Below, piece after piece: positions 19,499 to 29,300 of a DNA stretch of 64,000 nt. Origin of the DNA: CAYQMF01 sp964418595 (GTDB taxonomy: Bacteria; Planctomycetota; UBA1135; UBA2386); contig CAYQMF010000012.1 in the NCBI GenBank assembly GCA_964418595.1, positions 1 to 64,000 on the forward strand, read 5' to 3'. The notes under the pieces are model-generated. The model was given only the letters and a program-made list of their open reading frames with translations. It was not told the origin of the DNA and searched no databases. The position numbers and the translations under genes were made by a program. The first letter of the stretch is position 1. Each line of letters begins with the position of its first letter.

Positions 19499-20965
19499 CT
19501 ACTTGATGCCCCGCATCAGGCGCGAGACGCCGAAGGAGAGGACGAAGGCGCCGATGCCGATGAAGACGCCGATCTTGGTCAGCATGGAGAACACGTCCAT
19601 GTAGACCGGCAGCGCGTTGACCGGCGTGAGCTGGTCGGTGGACACATCGCCGCTCCGGCCAGCGATCGCGGAGATCACCCCGGCGACGTAGCTGCCGTAG
19701 GCCGTCGACAGGAACCAGCCGCCCATCACGAGCCCGCCCTTTCCTTCGGGTGCGAGCTTGGTCATGGTCGAGAGTCCCACCGGTGACAAGCACAGCTCGC
19801 CGGTGGTGTGGATGAGGTAGCAGAGCACCAGGAAGACCAGCGGCACGATGCCGTTCTGCGCCATGCCCTGGCCGATCGTCAGCACCCAGAAGCCGAGCCC
19901 GACCTGCACCAGCCCGAGCGAGAACTTGAACGGCGCCGAGGGGTTCCAGCCGCGGCTGTCGAGCCAGAGCCAGAGCTTCGCGAAGGGGAGTCCGAGTGCG
20001 ACGATGAAGATCGCGTTGAACGACTGCCCCCACGCCGTGGGCATCGTCCACCCGAACATCGTGCGATCGACGTTGGTGTCGGTGAACAGGTTGAGCGAGT
20101 TGCCGGCCTGTTCGAAGCAGGCCCAGAACACCGCGTTCGCGATGAGCAGGAAGATGAGCGCGACCATGCGACCGAACTGCTCGCGACCGCCCTGCATGCC
20201 GAGGTAGAGGAAGTACGCGACCATCAGCCCACCGATCACGTTCAGCGCGTGGCCTACCAACTCCTCGCGGTGCAACAGGAAGTAAGCGGTGGGCACCACG
20301 GCGATCACGTACGCGGCAGTCATCAGGTACGCGCGCGCGGCTGGCACGTCGGCCGGGGGCATGCCCTCGTCGCCGTACTTGTGCATGTTCATCGCGAAGA
20401 ACACGACGGCGATGATCATCCCCACGCCGGCCGCGGCGAACCCGTACAGCGGGTTCGCGAACCAGCCGGTCACGATCGGCCCGAGGAACGCCCCGAGGTT
20501 GATCCCCATGTAGAAGATCGTGAAGCCGCTGTCGCGACGCGGGTCGTTCTTGCCGTACAGCCGCCCCAGGATCGCGGAGATGTTCGGCTTCAGGAGGCCG
20601 CAGCCGACGATCAGCAGCGACAGGCCCGAGTAGAACATGAACTGCGTGTTGGCGAGCAGCAGGAACTCACCCGCCGACATGAGCAGTCCGCCGATGATCA
20701 CCGCGCGGCGGAACCCGAGCACCTTGTCCGCCAGGATCCCGCCGAACAGGTTCGTCGCGTAGATCAGGGCCAGGAACGCGCCGTACACCGTGGATGCCTG
20801 GTCCTGCGGCATCTTGAACGAGCATGCGCCGCTGACGAAGAACAGCGTCAGCAGCGCGCGCATCCCGTAGAAACAGAAGCGCTCCCATAGCTCCGTGCCG
20901 AAGCAGACGGAGAGCCCGGTGGGGTGGGGTTGCTGGGCGAGAGACGGGTTCGCGGTCTGGCTCAC
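19499..20965 (-). CDS. POT-family proton-dependent oligopeptide transporter
   Basis: A 488-residue major-facilitator peptide transporter. The family motif ExxER is present in helix 1 (ELWERFCFYGM), and the PTR signature FYMGINLGAFLGPIVTGW spans helices 4-5. About 12-14 hydrophobic helices are visible. The GTG start was chosen because AAAGGA lies 6 bp upstream and the frame before it is not hydrophobic. POT proteins import di- and tripeptides with protons across the inner membrane. It is a single-gene unit next to the MoxR operon, and may use peptides released by the secreted proteases, though that is inference. Confidence 0.92.
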   Translation of the reverse strand: MSQTANPSLAQQPHPTGLSVCFGTELWERFCFYGMRALLTLFFVSGACSFKMPQDQASTVYGAFLALIYATNLFGGILADKVLGFRRAVIIGGLLMSAGEFLLLANTQFMFYSGLSLLIVGCGLLKPNISAILGRLYGKNDPRRDSGFTIFYMGINLGAFLGPIVTGWFANPLYGFAAAGVGMIIAVVFFAMNMHKYGDEGMPPADVPAARAYLMTAAYVIAVVPTAYFLLHREELVGHALNVIGGLMVAYFLYLGMQGGREQFGRMVALIFLLIANAVFWACFEQAGNSLNLFTDTNVDRTMFGWTMPTAWGQSFNAIFIVALGLPFAKLWLWLDSRGWNPSAPFKFSLGLVQVGLGFWVLTIGQGMAQNGIVPLVFLVLCYLIHTTGELCLSPVGLSTMTKLAPEGKGGLVMGGWFLSTAYGSYVAGVISAIAGRSGDVSTDQLTPVNALPVYMDVFSMLTKIGVFIGIGAFVLSFGVSRLMRGIK

Positions 20966-21085
20966 GTCGTTCCTTTCGGTAGGGGGTCGGTGGGCGCGCA
21001 TCGTGGCACACGCGCGCGACGCGAAACAGCCGGAGCTGCGCGACTTCTGGCCCGACCTCCCGTTCCCGCTCCGCGGCCCGTTGTC

Positions 21086-21685
21086 TCAGCGGATCGTGAA
21101 GCAGCCCGCGTTCAGCATCTTGACGGCGAACTCCGGCGCCAGGGTCACCGACGCCGTCTGGTAGAGGGTGTACACCCCGACCAGACCCGGCTCATTGGGG
21201 ATGCGCACGTTGCGCAGGGCCACGCCGATGCTGATGTCCGTGGTCCAGAACAGGAACTCGGTGAGCGGGTTGAGCTGCAGCGTGCCGAAGGTGAACAGCG
21301 GCAGGAAGGCCGGCTCGCACGAGAAGAAGTACAACACGAGCGCACCGGCGGGCGCGGTCGTCGTGAAGATCACGTTCGTGTTGATGCGGTAGCCGCCGAG
21401 CGCGAGGGTCGAGGTGCTCTGCGGCGCCGCGACCACCTCGGACACGTCGACCAGCGGGCAGGTCGTGACGCCGGCGCTGGTGCCTACGACGTCCACCATG
21501 CGCCCCTCGAACCCGGCGAGGTTGACGGTGGAGCTCCGGAGCAGGATGTCCGTGCAGCCGACCTTGTGGGTCGCCGTGGGGTTGCACGGATCGGTCACGC
21601 GTTCGACGCGGCCGGTGAGCGTGACGGCCTGGGCGCTGGCGAGGACCGCGGTGAGCGAAAACGCGAGGAGGGAGCGGAGGATCAT
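21086..21685 (-). CDS. Secreted protein of unknown function
   Basis: A 199-residue protein with signal peptide MILRSLLAFSLTAVLASAQ. GAGG sequences lie just upstream of the ATG. The mature part is beta-rich with five cysteines (VTDPCNPTATHKVGCTD, TTCP, SCEP, GCFTIR). It resembles the many short exported proteins of planctomycetes without matching a named domain. It stands alone between the POT transporter and the NtrC-like gene. Confidence 0.65.
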   Translation of the reverse strand: MILRSLLAFSLTAVLASAQAVTLTGRVERVTDPCNPTATHKVGCTDILLRSSTVNLAGFEGRMVDVVGTSAGVTTCPLVDVSEVVAAPQSTSTLALGGYRINTNVIFTTTAPAGALVLYFFSCEPAFLPLFTFGTLQLNPLTEFLFWTTDISIGVALRNVRIPNEPGLVGVYTLYQTASVTLAPEFAVKMLNAGCFTIR

Positions 21686-21867
21686 GGCTGGAGGGGGAGG
21701 TCTGCAGCGCGGGGCCAACGGGCGCCGCGCATGGGACCAGCTTGGCCAGACGGGCGCCGAAGGGGACACGTCGGTCCGTCGCCTCCCGTGGCCGCCGTTG
21801 AGCCGCGGCCGCCCGGACGGCCGTCGGCTCCAATGCTGGCGTGCGGGACCCGTCGTCTCGCGGTTCC

Positions 21868-23241
21868 CTAGTACAGCCGCAGGCGATACGACTGGATCTT
21901 GCGGTAGAGCGTGGCTCGACCGATGCGCAGGAGCTGGGCCGCCCGCCGGACGTTGCCGCCGGTCGCGCGCAGCGCGCGCGACAAGAGCCGCTTCTCCTCG
22001 TCCTTGAAGGGTTTGATGTCGCTCTCGTCGATGACCGCGTCGCTCTCCTCGACCCGGGTCGGCGCACGCGGCGGCGCCGTCGGCGCGATGTCCGTCGCCC
22101 CCAGGTGTTGCCGATCGATGGGTTCGCCGCCGGCCTGTGCGTGCGCGCGCTGCACGGCGACCTTCAGCTGGCTGATGTTCTCGGCCCAGGTCGCACTCTC
22201 CAGGAACGCGAGCGCGCCGGGGGTGAAGCCGCGCTGTTCGACTTCGGTGTGCTCCGCGGCCAGCTTGAGGAGGTGCTGGGCCAGGAGTGCGATGTCGTCG
22301 CGCCGCTCTGCCAGCGCGGGCACCGCGATCGGCAGCACGTTGAGCCGGTAGAAGAGGTCCTCGCGGAATGCGCCGCGCGCCACTGCCTCCGGCAGGCGCG
22401 CGGTGGTGGTCGCGACGATCCGCGCCTCGCCGTCTCGCGCGCCTTCGCGACGATCCTTGAGGAAGCGGACGAGCCGGCTCTGCGCGTCGGCCGGCAAGCG
22501 ATCGATGTCGTCGAGCACGAGCACGCCCGTGTGTGCCTCCTGCAGTGCGAGTTCCAGCCCGTCCGCGCCGAGGCCCTCGGCGCTGCGCGTCACCAGCGGT
22601 CGGTGCGCCCGACGGCTGCCGCGGTGGATGACCTCTGCCGCGGTGCTCTTGCCGGCCCCGAGCTTGCCCTCGATGAGGACGGTCGCGTCGCTGTCCGCCG
22701 CCCGACTGATCGCTCCGAGCATCCGGCGATGCAGGGCGCTGCAACCGACGAGGCCGGCCGTGGGCTGCTCGACGGCGAGCCGCTGCAGCATCCGGCGGTT
22801 GTCGCGTGCGAGGCGCGCCGTGCTCAGCGCCTGGTTCACGGTGGTCAGGGTCCGCACGGCAACCGCCTCGATCGGCCGCACGACGAAGTCGTGCGCGCCG
22901 TGCGCCAACATCTCGCCAAGGTGATCCAGCGCCGCCGGCACGCACACCGCCACGATGCACGAGCCGGGCGAAGCCTCGCGCGCCGCGGCGATCGCACTCG
23001 CCGGGTCGGTCGCCGGCGTATCGACGAGGATCACGTCGACGTCGCGTCTGGCGAGGGACGATGCCGCGTCCGCGTGCGTCGCACCGGTCACCGAGTAGCC
23101 ATGATCACCGAGGACAACGCGCGCGGACTCGACCAGCGCAGCGTCGCTGGTGACCACGAGAACACTCGCGTTGACGAAGGGGGCGTGCAACGGATTCCGT
23201 TCGGAGACCGCAGAGCCCGGATCGCGCAGAGCAGAAGTCAT
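21868..23241 (-). CDS. NtrC-like AAA+ response regulator lacking GAFTGA
   Basis: A 457-residue regulator. A receiver domain (about 25-145) keeps a plausible phospho-acceptor in VILVDTPATD, but its acidic pocket is reduced (VVTSDAAL). The AAA+ domain has Walker A EGKLGAGKS, Walker B LVLDDID and the arginine region FREDLFYRLN. Between Walker A and B the family normally has about 20 residues ending in GAFTGA, the loop that touches sigma-54; here that loop is deleted. The C-terminus is a Fis-type helix-turn-helix (GGNVRRAAQLLRIGRATLYR). The protein probably binds DNA and ATP but does not activate sigma-54 in the usual way. The start MTSALRDP gives the normal distance to the receiver. Confidence 0.85.
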   Translation of the reverse strand: MTSALRDPGSAVSERNPLHAPFVNASVLVVTSDAALVESARVVLGDHGYSVTGATHADAASSLARRDVDVILVDTPATDPASAIAAAREASPGSCIVAVCVPAALDHLGEMLAHGAHDFVVRPIEAVAVRTLTTVNQALSTARLARDNRRMLQRLAVEQPTAGLVGCSALHRRMLGAISRAADSDATVLIEGKLGAGKSTAAEVIHRGSRRAHRPLVTRSAEGLGADGLELALQEAHTGVLVLDDIDRLPADAQSRLVRFLKDRREGARDGEARIVATTTARLPEAVARGAFREDLFYRLNVLPIAVPALAERRDDIALLAQHLLKLAAEHTEVEQRGFTPGALAFLESATWAENISQLKVAVQRAHAQAGGEPIDRQHLGATDIAPTAPPRAPTRVEESDAVIDESDIKPFKDEEKRLLSRALRATGGNVRRAAQLLRIGRATLYRKIQSYRLRLY

Positions 23242-23394
23242 GCTGATCGCTTCATCGGAACGAGACGGGTCGCGAGTGAAACCGTCGGCGCGGCTGAACG
23301 CCGAGCGCCGCGGCCAAGCGCGCGAGCGCGGCCCCTCCGTGTCGCGCATTCCGACAGTGCTGGCGAGGTTTCGTACGCGCCCCGCTTCCCGGGC

Positions 23395-26300
23395 CTACGA
23401 CCCCTCGAGCGCCGCGCGCAGCTCGTCCTGCAGGCGGCTGCCCTCCGGTGCCGCGGCGAGTGCCGCGACCAGCTCTACGCGTGCCGCGTCGCGCTGGCCC
23501 AACGCCAGGAGCGTGAGCCCGTACTCGCCGCGCTCCGCCGCGTCGCCATGCCGGCCGACCCCGTGCTGGCGACGCTGCTCGGCGCAGGCGCGGTGCACCG
23601 CCAGGGCGCCGGCCGGATCACCACGAAGGCGCAGCGAGCGTGCCTGCAGCGTGAGGTACGTGTGGTTCTGGGGTTCGTGGCGCAGCAGCCATGCCAGGTC
23701 GTCGCTGGCCAGCTCCGGCGTACCGGCGACGTCGACGTCGAAGCGCACGAGCGCGGCCTTCTCTGCAATCGCGTTTTGACCCGGTGCATCGGCGATGCGT
23801 TGCAGGAGCGCCTGCCGCCACGCACCGTGGGCAGCAGCCAGTTCCGCAGCAGGCGCCTTCGCGCGCCGCAGGGCATCGGCGATCTTCGTGTGGAGTTCGA
23901 CGACTTCGTTCGGCTCGAGAGCCGGGTCCTCTGTCGAAGCGAGGCACGAGCGCCACAGGCGGACAGCGTGTCCGAACTCCTCGGCGTCGGCATGTGCCTG
24001 GGCGATCTGGCTGGCGACCTCGCGCCGGCTCCTGACCTTCGCCTCGCGCAAGAGCGCATCCTCGATCTCCTGCGCCTTGGCGGCGTCGCCCTGCTTCCGC
24101 AGCAGCGCCGCGGCCAGGGCGCGGTAGCCCACCGCCCCCGAACTCCGCCGCCAGCTCGAGTAGCCGTAGTACCCGCCGGAGTTGCCGCCCCCGAAGCCGA
24201 AGGCAAAGGGGTTCGAGCTGCCGCCGCTCGTCGGCTGGCTGCCGCCGTGGTAGATGCGCTCGTACTCCCACTCGGAAGAAGAGAGAGTGAGGCGCGTGTT
24301 CTTCAGCCCCGGGCTGTCGAAATCGAAGACCTCGCGGAGGTGATCGAGCGCCTTGCCGACTTCACCTGCGCGCAGCCAGCGACGCGCCGCGTCGGTGTGG
24401 TCCTTGGCTTGCGGCTTCTCGTCGCGTTCCTCGCGCTCCGCCAGCTTCTTCTCCGCTGCCGCCGCCAGGAACGCGTAGTCGCGCATGCGGTCCGCGACGA
24501 GGGCTTCGAGCTTCTCGCCCTGGATCCTGGTGGCTGGCACGCGCTGCAGCTCGACCGCCCGTGCCCGCAGGGCACCGAGCTGACCGCGCTGTTCATGGCC
24601 GTCGATCAGGAACTTCATCATCCCGTCGGCCGACGTCATGTCCCGGTCGCCCCAGTAGGAGCGGTCGCCGCCGACGCTGGAGGTGATGCCGTACAGCTCG
24701 AGCGGATCGAGGGCGCGCTGCCACGCGATCGCCTCCGCCTCGGCCACCTTGCCGCTCAGCTCGAGCGCCTGCAGGTAGGTCCCCCACGGCGGATCCTCGC
24801 GCAGGAGGAACTCGCTGCGCAGCGCCGCCAAGGCCGCCTCCGGTCGATCGACGCCCAGCCACTTTTCCGCCACGTAGCGCACCGACCAATCGCTGCGCCA
24901 GGTGCCGGTGTTCTCGCTGTACGGCTTGCGCCGCAGCGCCTGGTCGCGCCACGTCGTCGCCGCGGCCTGATCGTCGCCGAGCAGGTGCCGGCAGCGGGCG
25001 ATCCTGTCCTGCAGTTCCTCGGCAGTGGAGTTGTAGGACCACTCGCTGGTCGCCATGAACTCGCGTTCCACGCGGCGCCGCATCGCCTCACAGGCGTCGG
25101 CGAGCGCGGCCCAGTCTCGTTGGTGCTCGAGTGCGCTGCACAGGGCTTCGTGGCCGAGGAAGGTGTCCGGGTCGGCCGCGATCGCGGCACGCGCCGCCCG
25201 CACTGCCGCCGGCCAATCGGCGAGCGCGACGTTGAGCACGGCCGCACGTTCGAGCGTCGCGGCGTCGCCAGCCGTGCCCGCCAGCACCGCGGCCCGCTCG
25301 TCGCCGGTCAAAGCGTCGACCGCGTTGAGGAAGAGGGTCTGGTACGAGTCGGTGTTGGCCTGACCGCGTCGCTTGCGCAGGTACCCGAGGGCCTTGGTCA
25401 GGGCGTGCGCGTAGTCCTTGGCCTTGTGTGCCGCCGTCGCCTCCTTGGCGAGGACCTCGTGCTTCTTGTCGTCGAGTTCGAACGCCTTGCCGAAGGCCAC
25501 CACGGCCTCGGCCTCGTGCTTGTGCCCGTCCAGCCACTCGCCCATCTCCATCCAGCCGTCGGCGGTCTCCAGGTCAAGGGCCTTCTCCATCGAGGCGCGG
25601 GCGTCGGCATGCCGTCCGAGATCATCCTGCACCTCGGCAATCTCGCGGTGCATCTGCTTCTTCTCTTCACCGCCTTCGAGCAGGAGCTTCTGTTCCATGT
25701 ACCCGACCTTGGCTGTCGGGTCGTCGAGTTCGTCGCACAGACCGATGAGGCCGTCGAGGCCCGTCTCCCGCAAGTCCTGATGCTCCAGGAGGGCGGTGAG
25801 GATCCGGCGCCGATCCTCGTCGCGATCGAGCTCGCCGTACAGGCCGAGCAACGTCTGGCGCAGGCCGTGATCGCGGATGTCCTTGGCGTACTCGGCCTCC
25901 AGCTCGGTCACCCACGCCGGCAACGTCTTCTGCTCGCGGTAGATCCGCGTGAGCAGATTGCGGGCGGAGTCGTCGCCACGGGACATCAGGTGCGCCTGCC
26001 GCGCCAGCGCCAACGCTTCGTCCATGCGCTGCAGTTCGATGAGGATCTGCGCCTCTGCGATCAGGTCACCGCGATCGCGCGTCCCCTTCTTCTCGAAGTA
26101 GCGGCGCCGCCACTCCAGCGCCTTGTCCCAGGCCTTGCGGTTGCCGTAGATCAGCGCCACGGTCTGCAGCGTCGAGATCTTGGTGTCGTCGATCAGCGAC
26201 TCCACGAGGCGGTCGGCGTCGTCGCCACGCCCCATGTCCCAGAGGATGTTGGCTCGTTCGAGGGTGAGGCTGTCGCGCTGCGTCAACGACACGCCGCCGC

Positions 26301-29300
26301 TGCGCTGGTAGGCGTCGGAGCCGCCGTAGACCTTGCTCATCCGCTCGATCTCGGCCAGCGCCCCCTCGAAGTCGCTGCGCATGCGCCGGAGACCGATCAG
26401 GAGCGGGAACAGGTAGACCTCCTTCTCCGACACCTCGAGCGCGCGACGCAGCTCGGCCTCGCCACGGTCGGCGTGCCCGCACGCGAACTCGATCGCCGCC
26501 ATCACCAGGCAGTCGCTGGCGGTCGCCCGCTTGCCGAACTCCGGCTCCAGCCTCTGGCGCATGACTTCGGGGTGCTGGAACCCCTTGGCCGCGCGCAGGA
26601 GGTCCTTCCAGCGCTGCTCGCGATCGGCAAGGCTGCCGGCGGTCTCGATGTCATCGAGCAGGCGCCGGATGGCTTTCGCCTCCCGCCCCGTCGACAGCTC
26701 GATCCGGATGACGCGCGGGCGGATCTGCTGGCGGTACCACTGGTTGCTCTTCTGCTTCTCGAGCTCTGCCTCGAGCAAGGGCAGCGCGCGGGCCTGCTCG
26801 TGGCGATCGAGGAACCAGTTGCCGGGTGAGAAGCTGTAGGTCCCGCCCGACTCCGTCTCGAGACCCTCGATCAGCGTGAATGCCTCGTCGCGCTTGCCGT
26901 CGCCGTAGAGCCAGGTCGCCAGGCTCACGCCGCGGTCGAGCTTCTTCCAGGTGTCGGTGCACTCCGAGAACACCCGCCGCATCATCGCGAGCGCGACGTC
27001 GTCCTTGCCGGTCGCCGAGGCGGTCTCCACCACCAGCTCCTTGGCCCGCATCATGTACGGAGCGCGTTCGACGATCGCCAACGCCTGCTCGAGACACTCT
27101 GCGTAACGAAACTCCTTGCGCAGCCGCTCCGCGAGCTTGAGACGCTGCCGGACGTTCTCCGGCTCGGCGTCGACGAGCGCCTTCAGGTCATCGACGGTCT
27201 TGCGGTGCTCGCCGAGCTTCTGGTCGACCTTCTCCAGCTCGCGGTTGCTCTCCTCGATGTACCAGTCGTTGCCGCCGGTGCCGGCAGCGATGAGCTTCTC
27301 CAGGGTCCGCTTGGCCTCTTTGAGTTCACCCTCCTCGGAGCAGGCCCGTGCGTACTCGAGCTGCAGCCACTCGTCGTTGGCCACGACGCCGCGCAGCAGT
27401 CGGAGGATCGGCAGCTTGCGCTTGCCGAGGTCCTGGTTGCGCACGATGTCGAGCACCTGCCAGCCCATGTTGCGGAAGGTCGCGGGGTCCTCGCGAGTGA
27501 GGCGTCGCAACAGATCGAGGGCGCCCTCCTGGTCGTTGCGTTCGCGATGGATCTGCAGGATCGCGAGGTAGTCCTCGGCCACGTCGAACTGCTGGTTGGC
27601 GTACGGTGACCAACCGCCGCCGTAGTAGCCGCCGCTCGTCACCGTCGACTGCGACGACTCGCCGGGCATCGTTGGCACGAGTCGCGTGGGCGGCGTGCCG
27701 GTATCGCCGGCGTTGGCGCGACGCCGCCGGCGTTTGACCTCGATGATCGAGTCGTAGGTCGCGATCGCTGCCTGCGCGTCGCCGCGACGCTGGCGCAACA
27801 GCGCGAGCACCTTGCGCACGTCGAGGTCGTCTGGGATCAGCTCGACCGCGGCCTGGTAGGTGGCCTCCGCCTTCACGAAGTCCTTCTCGCCCATGTGGAA
27901 GTCGGCGAGCTTGATCACGGCGTCGCGGTAGTCGAGTTCGACGGCACGGATCTCCGCCTGGCCCGCGGAGCGCGCCGCCACCAGGCGTTCACGCGCCTTC
28001 GCGAGGCCGCCATCGAGCCAGGCGCGAACATCGTCCAGAGCCGCGTGCTCGCGGACGATCAGCTCCGCCTTCTCGCCGTGGCCGTTGTCGCGTAGGAACC
28101 GGTAGGCGTCGAGGATCTTCCCGTCGCGGGCCAACAGTTCGCCGTAGCTCCGCGCAGCGGCGGCGACGCTGCCGCGGAACTGCGGCCAGAAGTACACCAG
28201 CGTCGCGTCCTGCTGGATCGTCTCCGCCTCCGCCAGCACGCTGGCGAGCACCTCGCGCGCCGCCGCGTCGGCGCCTTCCTGGAAGAGCACGGTCCCGAGC
28301 GAACTGCGCTCGCCGATCGTCGTGGCGAGCCGGCGCGCCTCGGCGACGGCCGCGTCGCGCGCGGCGGTGTCCTTGCGGGCGCCGTGCACGCGGATGAGGC
28401 GGCCGAGCACGGCCAGCGGCTCCGGCGCGCTCTCCTCGAAGCTGAAGCTGGTCACCTTCGACCAGGATGCGGTGCGGACCCGTTGCCCGACGGCGAGCAT
28501 CTCCGCGTCGGTGATGCGGCGCCGGATGCGGCGGGGAAGGTCATCGAGCAGCTTCTTGCGCTGCGTCCTGAACTGCGCCTCCGAGACACGGTCGAGCTCG
28601 GCGCGAGCGGCGACGCCCCGATCGCTCTCCCAGAACGCGAGCAGCGCGCGGAGCGGAGCGACGCAGTCGTCGTAGCGCTTGGCCTCGAGGAGACGCTCGA
28701 CGAGCAGACCGAGGCAGATCGGATCGAGCGGATCCCGCCCGAGCGCTGCGCGCAGGACGGACTCCATCTCGTCCAGCTTGCCGATGCAGCGCAGCAAGGT
28801 CGCACGCTCGCGCAGCACGTCGACGCCGTCTCCGGTCAGTTCTCCGAGCCGGCGCTCGGCGACGACGATGTCCTCCTGCCAGACCCGCACCAGCATTGCC
28901 TCCACGCCCTGCAGGTAGCCACGCGCGGTCTTCCCCGGCGGCACGCGCAGGCGTGAGGGGTCGACGGCGAGGATCTCACGCAGGAAGGCTGCGAACTTCG
29001 CCGCCGACTTGTCGCGCCAGCCGTAGTGACTCTGCACCGCGTTGAGCAGCGTCTCGTCGGCCGGTCGCCGCTTCGCCTCCGCGACGAGGATCGCTCCCCA
29101 CTCCTGGCCGAGCCCACGTTCCTCGAAGTAGTTCTCGGCCGAGGACAACCGCTGCTGGCCGAACGACGCCTGGTATCCGGACCCGTACCAGTTGCGCTGC
29201 TGCTCCTTCTCCTCCTCGTACTCCTCGCGGCGGTCCTTCTCGGTCTGCTCACCACGCAACCCGAACAGGCGCATGCCGACGCGAACGGCCTCGTCGCGTC

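Noticed and set aside
21841..26829. Very long plus-strand open frame (1,662 codons) opposite the NtrC-like and TPR genes
   Set aside because: Its translation is arginine/leucine-rich low complexity without domains. The minus-strand genes have coherent domains and a signal peptide, so this is a GC-rich shadow.
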